DNA from: Dipteris shenzhenensis
Taxonomy: Eukaryota > Polypodiophyta > Polypodiopsida > Gleicheniales
NCBI GenBank assembly: GCA_047967505.1
Contig: CM106539.1
Reading direction: 5' to 3' (one strand)
Length of the DNA stretch: 64,000 nucleotides
The notes under the pieces were generated by a model. The model made no database searches and was not told the DNA's origin. It saw only the letters and a program-made list of their open reading frames with translations. The position numbers and the translations under genes were made by a program. This document shows positions 1 to 11,233 of the stretch, piece by piece. Position 1 is the stretch's first letter. Each line of letters opens with the position of its first letter.

Positions 1-69
1 AAAGCTTTTGGGCTTTCAGAATTTAAAAAATCTAAGGGTGTACATTGTGCCATGTGGAAGCACAGGATT

Positions 70-570
70 TCAGAATTTCAAAAAACGTCCTAGTGCTGGC
101 CAAGTAAAAACGAGGTGAGGCAACCATTTTTGCAGGCGAGTAGGAAGCGCGCATTGCTTCGAACCATTGCTTCGAACCACACCACCACCGTGACATGTAC
201 TTCCAAAATATGCACATCTCGTGGTGTAATATGACTTTTCCATTTCTTGTGCACTCCACACGTTCAAAGATCCATACTTTTCTGCAAACCATGGTGCGTG
301 TGCAAAAAGAATATGTTGCATTGAAAAAAAGAAGACATGGGAGGTCAATACAACATTGCAACAATAGTTTGAATTGAAGGTAAAGAGCTTGGTTTGTCTG
401 ACCATGTAATGTGTGATGTGAGTTACACCCCACTCCTCAACCATGGCTTGAGTGAACTCGACAAGAGCATCCTTAAGCAATTGCACGTCATCGTTGGTGA
501 TGGAATGTTGTCTCAATGACCCCAACCTATATTCTTTCGATTTCGTTCGTGATTGGATAAAAATCTTCAT
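70..570 (-). pseudogene. Unknown repetitive-element protein fragment, copy 1
   Basis: A 166-codon minus-strand frame that I cannot assign to a named family. It contains the stretches FTQAMVEEWGVTHITHYM and HAPWFAEKYGSLNVWSAQ, which look like conserved protein rather than random translation. Between them about 28 residues look like a translated intron. A GT donor follows the HYM codons at about 402, and a polypyrimidine tract ends near 317 in CAA where CAG would be needed. If that is an intron, the spliced product would read HYM followed by HILFAHAPWF. The same CAA is present in the second copy. There is no upstream catalytic domain, so this is probably the 3-prime part of a mobile-element or orphan gene. 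The overlapping 133-codon frame is a shadow. Confidence 0.35.
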
Positions 571-1272
571 GCCTTTACACCACCCATGGATACTTTGGCG
601 GGCAAATTTCCTGAAGCGCTTGATAGCTAAACATCTTTTTGAAACTTTCAGAATTATAAAAAAAAGGTTTTGGGCTTTTAGAATTTAAAAAAAAGCTTTT
701 GGGCTTTCAGAATTTAAAAAATCTAAGGGTGTACATTGTGCCATGTGGACGTATGTTTTCCGTATAAAAGAAAGGATCTGCAAAACGAAAAATCACGAAT
801 AGAAGAAAAGCGAGACGTAGAGGCGGTTCTATAAACGGAGAAGCACTAGCTCGATGTAGCAAGAGCATGGCAAAACATACTACTCTCGCTCAACCGTTTC
901 CTAACGTGGGTCTAGGTGTAGTAACAAGTAAGGAAGTAGAAGCAAACCTGATGGTGATGATGAATGATGAACAAACAGCAACACACTTGAAATTACAATG
1001 TTTTTGTTTCGCCTATATTTAAAGGTTTTGCCTTGGCTTTTTACGCAGCTTTTCAAAAGCTTTCAAAGCTTTTTTTCTATATTTAAAGGTTTTGCCTTGG
1101 GCTTTTACGCAGTTGGCTTTTTACGCAGCTTTTCAAAAGCTTTCAAAGCTTTTGGGCTTTCAGAATTATAAAAAAAAGGTTATGGGCTTTCAGAATTTAA
1201 AAAAAAGCTTTTGGGCTTTCAGAATTTAAAAAATCTAAGGGTGTACATTGTGCCATGTGGAAGCACAGGATT

Positions 1273-1773
1273 TCAGAATTTCAAAAAACGTCCTAGTGCT
1301 GGCCAAGTAAAAACGAGGTGAGGCAACCATTTTTGCAGGCGAGTAGGAAGCGCGCATTGCTTCGAACCATTGCTTCGAACCACACCACCACCGTGACATG
1401 TACTTCCAAAATATGCACATCTCGCGGTGTAATATGACTTTTCCATATCTTGTGCACTCCACACGTTCAAAGATCCATACTTTTCTGCAAACCATGGTGC
1501 GTGTGCAAAAAGAATATGTTGCATTGAAAAAAAGAAGACATGGGAGGTCAATACAACATTGCAACAATAGTTTGAATTGAAGGTAAAGAGCTTGGTTTGC
1601 CTGACCATGTAATGTGTGATGTGAGTTACACCCCACTCCTCAACCATGGCTTGAGTGAACTCGACAAGAGCATCCTTAAGCAATTGCACGTCATCGTTGG
1701 TGATGGAATGTTGTCTCAATGACCCCAACCTATATTCTTTCGATTTTGTTCGTGATTGGATAAAAATCTTCAT
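1273..1773 (-). pseudogene. Unknown repetitive-element protein fragment, copy 2
   Basis: Second copy of the 70-570 frame, carried by the 1203-bp tandem duplication. It keeps the same length and differs at about two residues (QEM to QDM and TTR to TAR). The suspected intron and its CAA in place of a CAG acceptor are both present, so that change predates the duplication. With two near-identical copies, an open frame alone is no evidence of selection. Function unknown. Confidence 0.35.
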
Positions 1774-2342
1774 GCCTTTACACCACCCATGGATACTTTG
1801 GCGGGCAAATTTCCTGAAGCGCCTGATAGCTAAACATCTTTTTGAAACTTTCAGAATTATAAAAAAAAGGTTTTGGGCTTTCAGAATTTAAAAAAAAGCT
1901 TTTGGGCTTTCAGAATTTAAAAAATCTAAGGGTGTACATTGTGCCATGTGGAAGCACAGGATTTCAGAATTTCAAAAAACATCCTAGTGCTGGCCAAGTA
2001 ATAAGGAGAGGAGTAACTCCATGCACTCGAGTCACCTCCACAGTACACTTTCCTTTGTTGAAGATATCAACATGGTTTGCATCTGAGTTTCCGACTCTAC
2101 CTTTGATGTGGTTGCATGATGTTCATCACAAAATCCAGACATTTTTTCAAACCTACGGATGTTTCCTTGGGTGTATTGAGTAGGAGCCAGCTTCTCTGGG
2201 TGCCCAAATTAACCCAGCTTTCATTGCGTCGTGGGATATGTCCCATGATACAGAGATTATATTATTCCTCCCACATCCTCAGAGAAAGGTCTTGTCTTGC
2301 ATGCTCCACCGCAACTGCATGTAGAAGTCTTGTCAACTTGAC

Positions 2343-2401
2343 TCAACTTTGTCCCGGCTTCTTCCATGCTTGTTCTTGCACTCTCGTTGCCTCAACCCTC
2401 T
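2343..2401 (-). pseudogene. Residual E-domain codons past the PPR stop
   Basis: In frame with the PPR gene, and beyond its stop, 19 codons still encode RVEATRVQEQAWKKPGQS, matching the usual end of an E domain (AWKKPG-S-W). A second stop, TGA, sits where the conserved Trp codon TGG is expected. This suggests that the PPR stop is a secondary mutation rather than the original end. Confidence 0.6.
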
Positions 2402-4903
2402 TTATTTCTCCTGCAGGTGAGCATCTGCGTAGATATTAGAGATCAAGACATAAGCTGCAGCATCGCCTTTATCCAATCGCATGGCATGTTCAAAGGCACA
2501 TTGTCCAAGCTCCACATTGCCCCACTTCCGACAAGCACCCAACACAGTATGCCACACCACAAGATGAGCTTGGAAAGGCATCTTCTCCACCATTGCTACT
2601 GCCTCGCCTAATTGGCCTGCACGGCCAATGAGGTCAACCATGCAAGTGTAGTGCTCAATAGTTGGAGCAATGCCATAGTCCTTGCTCATGGCCTCAAAGT
2701 ACGTCTGACCCTTGTCTACTAGACCCACATGACTGCAAACAGTAAGAACACTAAGGAACGTGACCTCATTTGGACTAGTGCCTTCTCCTATCATTCTCTC
2801 AAGCATATGGAAGACAATTTCACTTTCTCCTAGCTGGGCATACCCTCCAAGGAGTGCATTCCATGATACTATGTTTGGAGAGAGACCCTCCAGTTGCATC
2901 TGTTCAAAACAATCCAACGCTTCATCACTGAGCGCATGTTCCCCATATCCTGTGATTAGTGTGTTCCACGAGACTATATCTTGGATTGGCAGCTTGTCAA
3001 ACACTTCCCTTGCTTTCCCAAGCCATCCACATTTGGCATACATATCGAGCAAGGTGTTACCAATGTAAGGATCTCTTTCCAATCCCTTTCTAATAACCTC
3101 ACTGTGTATTGCTCTGCCCTCGTCTATGGCTTGTATGCTACCACAAGCTTTCAAGCTGCAAGCAAATGTCAGAGCACACGGAGACACACCCTCCACTTGC
3201 ATCTGTTTGAAACAGTTCAATCCTTCCTGACCAAACCCGTGTTCCACATATCCTGTAATTAACGCAGTCCAGGAGACTACATCTATATCTGAAAGCTTGT
3301 CAAACAATTCCTGTGCTTTTCCTAGCGAGCCACATTTGGCATACATATCAACCAAGGTGTTGCCAATACAAGGATCACTTTCCCACCCCTTTCTGGCAAT
3401 CTCAGCGTGTATTTTTTGGCCCTTGTGTATGGCTCCCATGATGCCACAAGCTCTCAAGCTGCCAATGAATGTGCAAGCATCAGGGGAGACAGCATCCAGT
3501 TGCATCTGTTCAAAACAAACTAGTGCTTCCTCCCCGAACCCATTTTCTGCATATCCATTAATAATTGCATTCCATGAGACTACATCTTGAACTGGAAGCT
3601 TGTCAAACACTTCCTGTGCTTTTGCAAGCAAGCCACATTTTGCATACATATCAACCAAGGTGTTCCCAGCACAAGGAACTCTTTCCAACCCCTTTCTTGC
3701 AATCTCATTGTGTAATTCTTGGCCTTTGTCTAAGGCTCCTATGCTGCCACAAGCTTTCAAGCTGCAAACAAACGTGACAGCATCTGGAGACACTCCCTCC
3801 AGTTGCATCTGTTCAAAACATTTTAGCGCTTCCTCACCGAACCCACCTTCCACATATCCTGTGATTAGTGCAGTCCACAAAACTACATCTCGACCTGGAA
3901 GTTTGTCAAACGAGTCCCGTGCTTTTGGGAGCAAGCCACATTTCGCATACATATCAACCAAAATGCTGCCAACAAAATGATCTCCTTCCAACCCCTTTCT
4001 AGCAATCTCGGTATGTATTTCTCGGCCCTTATCTAAGGCTCCTATGCTGCCACAAGCTTTCAAGCTGCCAATATACGTGACAGCATCCGGGGACACACCC
4101 TTCGATTGCATCTGTTCGAAATTGTTCAGGGCTTCCTCACCGAGACCGTGTTCGGCATACCCTGAGATTAGTGCATTCCATGAGACTACATCTTGAACTA
4201 GCAGTTTGTCAAAGACTTCCCGTGCTTTTGCAAGAGAGCCACATTTTGCATACATATCGACCAAGGTGTTGCCAAGAAAAGAATCTCTTTCAAATCCCTT
4301 TCTGGCAATCTCAGCGTGCATGCCTAGGCCTCTTTCTGCGTTTTTCAGCCTAGCACAAGCCTTCAACAGGGCCAAAAATGTGTACTTGTTAGAATGTACA
4401 CAATCCTCTTGCATACTGTGGTACAGATTGAGAGCGTGCTGTGAATGCCCACTTTCATTATAACCTGCAATAAGAGAATTCCAAGAGTGCTCTTTCCGAT
4501 AGCCCAACTTGTTAAAAACCTTCAGAGCATTGCACATGCTTCCACAGTCCACCAACATGGGGACAAGATAATTCCCGAAAGATCTATGAGCCTCCAGCCC
4601 ATGTTTGCACATGAAGGCATGCAAGCGCTTGGCATACACTAAATTCTTCTCTTTTCTGCACTTCTGCAAGATGCTTATAAAACTGTCAACCGACGGTAGG
4701 TGGGGCATCTTTTCCAAAGAATTGAGTGCCTGCTCTGAGCTCAACATTGCCCAGCTAAGGCTGTCTCGCATTTCTTGTGTTTTCGAAGCGTTCACTTGTA
4801 CACCACACATAGCGCCGGCCTTAAGATTGGTGAAGCTCTCCACCAAGCCACGGTATTCAGAGTTTGCCCAGGCCTCACCAGCGGACGTCCTGGGCCCGTG
4901 CAT
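2402..4903 (-). CDS. PLS-type pentatricopeptide repeat protein ending in a cut E domain
   Basis: PPR proteins bind organellar RNA one base per repeat and act in editing, splicing or stabilisation. The first ATG is at 4903, giving 833 codons; the frame is open to about 5017 but without an earlier ATG. After a divergent N-terminal part, five blocks of about 101 residues (303 bp) repeat almost unchanged. Each holds a P-L-S triplet with signatures such as DVVSWNALISGY, GVSPDAVTFVCSLKACG and TLVDMYAKCG. The C-terminal part (PTIEHYTCMVDLIGRAG to AAAYVLISNIYADAH) is an E domain. It stops at TAA 2402-2404, but homologous sequence continues in frame (RVEATRVQEQAWKKPGQS) to a TGA at 2343-2345 where Trp would be expected. 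No DYW deaminase follows. I see no clear transit peptide. It is an E-class PPR or a C-terminally truncated pseudogene, and the family call is secure. Confidence 0.9.
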   Translation of the reverse strand: MHGPRTSAGEAWANSEYRGLVESFTNLKAGAMCGVQVNASKTQEMRDSLSWAMLSSEQALNSLEKMPHLPSVDSFISILQKCRKEKNLVYAKRLHAFMCKHGLEAHRSFGNYLVPMLVDCGSMCNALKVFNKLGYRKEHSWNSLIAGYNESGHSQHALNLYHSMQEDCVHSNKYTFLALLKACARLKNAERGLGMHAEIARKGFERDSFLGNTLVDMYAKCGSLAKAREVFDKLLVQDVVSWNALISGYAEHGLGEEALNNFEQMQSKGVSPDAVTYIGSLKACGSIGALDKGREIHTEIARKGLEGDHFVGSILVDMYAKCGLLPKARDSFDKLPGRDVVLWTALITGYVEGGFGEEALKCFEQMQLEGVSPDAVTFVCSLKACGSIGALDKGQELHNEIARKGLERVPCAGNTLVDMYAKCGLLAKAQEVFDKLPVQDVVSWNAIINGYAENGFGEEALVCFEQMQLDAVSPDACTFIGSLRACGIMGAIHKGQKIHAEIARKGWESDPCIGNTLVDMYAKCGSLGKAQELFDKLSDIDVVSWTALITGYVEHGFGQEGLNCFKQMQVEGVSPCALTFACSLKACGSIQAIDEGRAIHSEVIRKGLERDPYIGNTLLDMYAKCGWLGKAREVFDKLPIQDIVSWNTLITGYGEHALSDEALDCFEQMQLEGLSPNIVSWNALLGGYAQLGESEIVFHMLERMIGEGTSPNEVTFLSVLTVCSHVGLVDKGQTYFEAMSKDYGIAPTIEHYTCMVDLIGRAGQLGEAVAMVEKMPFQAHLVVWHTVLGACRKWGNVELGQCAFEHAMRLDKGDAAAYVLISNIYADAHLQEK

Positions 4904-5039
4904 CCCCTTTCTTCCGGAGTCCTTTTCCCCAAGTATGTCACTAACCGAACCTGGACTGCACAAGTTGTCTATCCAAAGCCACTCCCCGATATCTGGAGCC
5001 CTCGGTTGTGCCTGTTAGATCCCACCACACACTCGTGAT

Positions 5040-8000
5040 ACTAGCCAATATGACCGGGTCTTTGCCTGCGCAAATTATTCTGTCACACACTTACTTTGCT
5101 TATTACTGGGAGGGATCCGTGAAGCACTCTTGCCATAACTAAAACGATGAGCACAATGAAAACCCATTGGCAGAAGCTCGAGACTCAAATTCGACATCTG
5201 TCCTGTAGTACCTGAACTCAAACTTGTCGAGTCACTAGAGCCTTGAATGACCCGGACTGTAGCTCCACCGCCTCCCTGGCATCTCCTCCAGCGAGGGGAA
5301 GCCATCAGGCGGGTCATCTGCAGTTCGGGGAGGTCGTCGAGTATTGCGCCGTCAGACGGGCCTGCATTTGACGAAGGAACCATCTCCATGTTGGCTGATG
5401 AGGGAGGAAGTGAAGGCTTCTCAGCATTGACAATCGTTGATCAAGTAGGCCAAGCCCTCTAGATTATCTTAAGAGTGTTTACAGACTCATTCGACCACTG
5501 AGCAGCTCTCTTCATCTCTTTTGATCGCCTCCCAGAGTGCTCTTGATTCTCTTTTTGTGAATTTCCATAGGCAGCAGTTCTCTTTTTGTGATCACCTAAA
5601 GTTTCTTTTGTGAGCCGTCTAAAATTGCTGGGCACGCACACCACAAAATCCTGATTGAAGAAATTTTCTCCACACTGCCTACGATGACCACAACTTTACG
5701 ATCGGTGTCGCATACTTTCAGCCACCTCTACAATCTCCAAGACGCTCCAACTTGCTACTTGCACCCCACTTTCATCGACACTAATTTACGAATGCTCAAG
5801 AAAGCAGCGTAGGATTAATTCAACCTTCTTGCCATCAATTCATTCCTCTACGTATGCATTCGGTGCAGATCTGTCCCAATGGCACGAGATTTTCTTCAAT
5901 TGGTTCGACTTTTGCACCTACCTCTCTTCGTGTACCCGATTAGTTGGTGATTTGTTTACTTAATTGTGATAGTCTCTATTCTTCTATTCACTTGATGGCA
6001 TAGCTCATATTTGTTTACTTGATTCCAACCAATGCCATCATTACTTGGTGACTTGTTTACTTGATTCCAACCAAGTCTATGTTCTTCTATTAATGGATGA
6101 CTCACACTTGTACATGCTCAAGGAAAGTGTCTCTGGGCTTGGCCCAAAGTTCTACTTGGAACTTTGTGGAAGCTGTCTTCGGATCCAATAGAGATTTGAA
6201 CCAAATCGACAATGTCTCAACGCTCAACCACATTGATCAAAATAGGTAAGCCTCACACAGTTCCTAAATAGCACCATGGCTAGCAAACAAAGAGTAATCC
6301 ATTAGTCCGTGCCATTAGTGCATTGAAAAATCTTGAAGCATCTTGCTTTACAACTTCAGATGCTTAGCCATTCTATCAATTGGTGATCGAAAAGGCAATG
6401 GGAAAGGAAGAAATTAATGGTGGGTTTGCATAAAGCAAGAGGTGGAACAATGCAAATCTATGGTGAATTTGCTTCCAATTGGGAATGTTTGATTGCATGG
6501 GCAATGGTGCAACTTGAATACAAACCTAGGCAAGTGATGGAGGTACCGCCGGCATTAATGTTTGTGGTGATGCTTCTAACATTCATAGTGGCACCCAAGT
6601 GGTAAGAAGGCTAACCAAGAATCCTAGGGGGTTGAGTTCTCAGTTGGGCAGGGGTGAGGCTCAGGGGTGAGGCTCGTGGTGCTTTCCATGACCATGCTAT
6701 TGGTAAGCCAAGTGAGGAAGAAGAGAAGGCATGCATTAGAGTCACATTGCAAGATGTTGTCTATGGTTTGGCTTGCACCCCAATGTGCATTACTTAAGGT
6801 TATTGAGACCCTTAGCAACATCGACCAATTCGAGTTGTACTATGAAGAGCTTCCTCAAGGCATGCACAACCTCTATAATTCCCTCTTTTTAGGTCATCCT
6901 TCCCATTGGTGGCTCGACCTTTTCTAGTACTTCTAATCACGTTGACCATTTCTAGTACCTCCAAGCTTCCATCATTGCTATCACCTTCCTCTTGTACTTG
7001 GTCTGCACCCATCAGTACAAATACGTACAACCCTCACGAGCCAAACAAATCATGCATGATTGCCTGCTAGATAAATTTGTCACACACTTTCATGTTTGAA
7101 TTCAATGCCATCTACGTATTCCAATGTCTGCTGAAAGTGAAAGAAATCTACATGGCTGGTGTATGCAGGATATTCATTTCTCAAGTTGGGATAAGATATG
7201 AGAATGATTGGCAACTGACAGCCTACACCCAAGTTTTCTTTTCGTGAGCCATTAAGCCACCTGTCACACACTTATACACATTGATCATCATAAATATCCA
7301 ATGGTGTGAGCCCTAAGGATTTTTTGCTTTATTTTGGGATTTCAAAAGATTGATTTTTGAAAAAATGCTTTCGTTGAGGAGCATCACAGACCACTAGCAC
7401 CTCTTACTGTATGCAGTGGTGAGAGGCCCTGCCTCCTATGAGGGATCCTAGAAATCTTTTAAAAATCTTCGAGAGGATCATGAGTTGCAATTGGTATGTT
7501 AACTCAGGGGAATTGCAGGAAGAATCTAGCAAATTGATGCAACCATACCTGTGGATTGGGTCGATATAGATGGCATGCATTTTTCTTGCTCTACTTAGAT
7601 GGGTCTTTCACGAGGATAGGTATTCCAATTCAGATCATAGCGCTACAATGGTCAGATGATGATGCCTTGGTCTTGGATGTTAAGTTAGGGGGCAGGATGT
7701 CTAGATCTACACAAGATATTCTATTGCGAGTTTCTTTTCAGCCTATTAGGATCATAGATTATGTGGAGAATGGCTCAAATTCCCAATGGCCTTCTCTCTT
7801 TGTGTTCATGGAGGAGTCAAAATGAAGTGTTTACAGTGGGACCCCGAAGAGTGGGAGTGGATTGATGAAGGGCAATAAGAGAGGGCAATCCCTTCCTATG
7901 TTACATAGTTAGTAATGCAAAGAGATTTCACCTCAATTGTAGAGGCTGGAGGCTCCAGAGCTCCTCATTGGGAGAATTTTTAGATTTTTGCGGATTTGCA

Positions 8001-8280
8001 TAAAGTCTTTTCGAGGAGACTTTGGAAATCCCTCACGAACAAAAAAATCACACTCTTCTTTTGGATTTCTATTCATGTAGGGATTGTAGTGAGCTGTGGC
8101 AGCTCTCGGCTTCAGGGCAAACTCTACTTATCCTCGTTGCCATTCTACTATGGAGTGTACTCAATATTTCCTATGGGATTGTAGACAGCCAAGGATTGTA
8201 TGGAAGGGAATTGCTAGGATTTTCAATACATTTGCTTCTTTTCCTTGCTTATGACTTTGGGATTTGAGGCTTGGAGTTTG
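5040..8280. other. Non-coding region with part of a dispersed repeat
   Basis: No convincing gene is visible; the longest frames are about 100 codons, without motifs. Two blocks, 5755-5990 and 7195-7350, match 31510-31760 and 31800-31960 respectively (shared stretches include CACTAATTTACGAATGCTCA and GGATTTTTTGCTTTATTTTG). They mark a dispersed repeat family. The 1.2 kb between them here is absent from the other copy. Confidence 0.5.
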
Positions 8281-8284
8281 ACAA

Positions 8285-8752
8285 ACATAATATTGAAAAA
8301 AGATGTCAAATCCTCAGGCAGTCCAGGTTCTGAGGTGGGGCTCCACTTACCTGCCACCATCCAAACAAACTAGGTGTTAGAAGTTGATAGTTACGTTTGG
8401 GTAGACAGGTAATGCCTATTTTCCCCAGTTTGTTATCGCTTTACCTAGGAATATAGACAACCATATGGATTCTTAGATAATTAAAAAAACAATTTAGCCA
8501 CAAGTGAAGTTTAAGTCACAAGTGGAGTAAGGAGCGAATGAGTGCATGGGTTAAGAAGGGATAAGAGGAGGTATGGGATGATTAGTGGGCTTGGTATGTG
8601 GGGTGGTTTTAAAAAAAGTATAAAGGGAAGATTTCACGAGGGTACATAAAAGAATAATTCATAGTTAGGGAAGTATTTGTGTGTGTGTGTGTGTGTGTGT
8701 AAAGAAATAAGTGTCTGTGTGTGAGATACATTTACTAATCAAATTTATTTTT

Positions 8753-8789
<37 letters not shown>

Positions 8790-9130
8790 TTAATAGTCCC
8801 ATCAATAAATGAACCATACAATCGATTCAGTCATAAAATAGCTTTAAAACATTAATTAGAAATTATTAAGATATGGAGAATAAATAATTGAAGAACTCAA
8901 ATTTAATTTAATTTCAAATGTATCATTATAGTCAAACCTTGGTAGGGTTACAAAAATAAGTATACAAGTTTCGAATTCATCAGGTAGTCAAGGCTCCAAG
9001 TTCAAGGTCCACTTACCTACCACCATCCAAATAAACCATATGTTAGAACCAGATAGCTTGATTTGGGTAGATATGTAACCCATGTGCACCCTGGCTTGTT
9101 ATTGCTTTACCTAGGAACAAGAACCTCCTT
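8285..9130. repeat. Dispersed repeat with two direct ends, TRIM-like or solo family
   Basis: Two related direct blocks, about 8290-8460 and 8975-9125, share CCACTTACCT, CCACCATCCAAA and TTGCTTTACCTAGGAA. They flank about 500 bp that holds two (TG)n tracts and GTCCCATCAATAAATGA. The same blocks occur in inverse orientation at 60900-61165 and 61366-61395. This layout could be a small terminal-repeat element, but I see no primer site. Confidence 0.5.
8678..8786. repeat. (TG)n microsatellites
   Basis: Two runs of alternating TG, at about 8678-8700 and 8758-8785, lie inside the dispersed repeat and are separated by about 55 bp of AT-rich DNA and a T8 run. Confidence 0.9.
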
Positions 9131-9219
9131 CTAGATTCTATAGTATGAAAATACCACAATTATGAAGCCAATGAGCCCCATTAAGAGTGTTTTATAAAAG
9201 GGCTTTAGAGAAAAATAAT

Positions 9220-9415
9220 TTTTGATAAGTGGGGTAGTCCACACCCAATCGACAGAAAATAAAAAATGAAAATTTTTAGGGGAGTAGTCCACACTGTTGT
9301 TTGAATAGTCCAAAAGAAAAAATATTAGGGGGGTAGTCTACAGTGCACACCCTTGTTTGAGAATTAGAAAAAAAATAAAATTAAAAGGATGGGGGGGGGT
9401 TATTCCACACCGATG
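9220..9415. repeat. Degenerate short tandem repeat (GGGGTAGTCCACAC)
   Basis: The motif G(G)nTAGTCCACAC, or a close variant, recurs at about 9230, 9283, 9330 and 9396, spaced 45-65 bp apart, with A-rich filler between. No coding sequence is visible here. Confidence 0.55.
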
Positions 9416-9902
9416 CACCAGACATACAAAAAGAATTAAATCATAGAAGAGATATCATTTAAATTAAAGCAATTAAAACATATATAATTTACTCAAAGTA
9501 ATTAATTTCCTCTAGCAATTTAAAAAATAATAAATTCAATTATGTTAATAGAGACTCAAGTAATACTTTAACCAAGCAAGCCTTAAATGGGAGCATTAAG
9601 AGGTTAGAGTCACTTTTTCTAAATCATAAAACTATAAAAAATGAGAGTCTATAGTTTAAGAGAAACTTGGTTTAAAAATGGGAAAGTAGGGTTGCCTAAA
9701 ATTTAAAAATACCAAGGCCCTTGAAATAGTTAAGTGAGAAAAGCTATAAAAGGTTTATCATATGAAAAATCAAATTTGTAGGATTGAAGCCAAAGGAAGT
9801 TATTTTAATCAAAGCAATAATTAAATAAATAAAGCAAAATTTGGGAGCATAGAAAACAAGGGAGACGAAACAATTATGCACAACTAGGAACATAACTATA
9901 TA

Positions 9903-9924
9903 ATATATATATATATATATATAT
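9903..9924. repeat. (TA)n microsatellite
   Basis: An uninterrupted alternating AT run in AT-rich DNA without a gene. Confidence 0.85.
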
Positions 9925-10625
9925 GTCAATATTGAAATATTTAAATAGAAAATTACGTAAACGGAGGAAGAAAATAGGGGAACAAAGTGATGAAAAAATT
10001 TAAGACAAAAAACAAAATACGAAATTACTAAGTGTAGAACAAAAGTAAACATCCTAAGAGGGTGAAGGTAAAAGCACTACCTAAATGAAAGTAAGCAAGC
10101 TATATAAACAAACTATAAGCAAGGGCATCATGAAAGAACTCAAAACAATGAAAGAGTGAGACGAAAGAAGACAAATCATTGCTTCAGGACTTAAATAAAA
10201 AAGCAAAAAAACATGAGATGAAGGAGAAGAGAATGGAGGGAAAGAAGGCCTTCCCTGAGAAGAAGCCAGAAGCGTGCAAGACAACAACTATGTAGATGGC
10301 GACGACATTCACTGAGAAGGTCTTCATAGGTGGCAAATTACAAAGGACTTAACCAACAAGGTGACCACAAAGACGTGAAGATCGACCATTGCAAGGCACT
10401 AACGTGAGGTGGTGGCAATGGTCAAGGTAAGTGATGCAAAGTGAGCATAAGTTTGCGATGAGGAAAAGTGAGCGTAAGTTAGAAGGGAGGGAGCGTAACC
10501 CAGCCATAGCATATGCACTCGGAGACAGGCTTGTTAGTGCTCAGCATCAAAGATACATAGAAGGGGAGTAACCTTGCCCACAGGACAATGAGAAGCAAGA
10601 TTAGGGGAGGCCATGATCTAAGAAC

Positions 10626-10914
10626 TGTTGAGACTTGTGGCAAGCAGCCACATGTCATCAAGAAATGCATCGGGTGCGGGGTCCCCAGACCCGCCCCATA
10701 GCCACGCAGAAAGCTCCACAGTCTCCCAAAAAGTCCTGGGAGGAGATATCTATGGAGGGCTCAAGGGCTCATTGTATTCAAGGTCCTCCAAGGGCCACAA
10801 GTGCTTATGGGATGGCATGCTCCTCTTGTACACGTGTCAACAACGCGGGGCTCCCCCCCCTTTCTTTTGTATTTTTACACACATGCGTGAGGGTGAAGGC
10901 CATTACCTCCAACA
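10626..10914 (-). repeat. TRIM 3-prime LTR
   Basis: LTR next to the polypurine tract (10915-10927 on the minus strand). It has TG...CA ends with TGTTG/CAACA inverted tips and contains a C8 run. It is about 8 bp longer than its partner because of an ACACACATGCGT stretch near 10877. Confidence 0.9.
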
Positions 10915-11220
10915 CCCCCCCATGGACGAACCCTGAAGCATTAAACCCAAGCACTGACCAAATTAAGACCAGCACTACAAAACCATGTGGACAAACCGCA
11001 TGGGGTCAATAGATCCAAGTTGCCCAAAGTGCCTCAAAGACCATGCAGTCAACAACCACACTCAAGATCACCGTGAATCATGGCACTCCGCAATGAGTCA
11101 CACTTAACACCCACTCGTGTAGATCACGACACCTCTTCTACACAAGTGCATATAGTCCATAGATCTAGAGAAATGGCACGATGCCACGTGTCACCTGCAT
11201 AGTCACTGTCGCTCGAACTG

Positions 11221-11232
11221 GCTCTAATACCA
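11221..11232 (-). other. TRIM primer-binding site
   Basis: The plus strand reads GCTCTAATACCA, so the minus strand reads TGGTATTAGAGC. This is complementary to the initiator tRNA-Met 3-prime end except for one base (T for C) and lies one base inside the LTR. Confidence 0.88.
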
Positions 11233-11233
11233 C

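Larger units (their letters stand above)
1..1999. repeat. 1203-bp tandem duplication plus partial third copy
   Basis: Bases 1-690 recur at 1204-1893, a period of 1203 bp, with only about six substitutions that I could spot. The opening 60 or so bases recur again at about 694 and 1897, and the last copy departs from the pattern at about 1999. Bases 694-1203 are unique to the first unit and hold their own short duplication around TTTACGCAGC and CAAAAGCTTTC (about 1013-1155). The near identity points to a recent unequal-crossover duplication. Confidence 0.9.

Noticed and set aside
2343-2404. Stops in the PPR gene being repaired by U-to-C editing
   Set aside because: Such editing in ferns is known for organellar transcripts. 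This is a nuclear gene, so decay or an early end is simpler.
2366-5038. Several plus-strand frames of 60-137 codons across the PPR gene
   Set aside because: They are antisense shadows that repeat every 303 bp with the PPR blocks.
5075-5462. Frames of 104 and 71 codons upstream of the PPR gene
   Set aside because: No motif, no splice support and opposite frames overlap. I could not tell them from chance.
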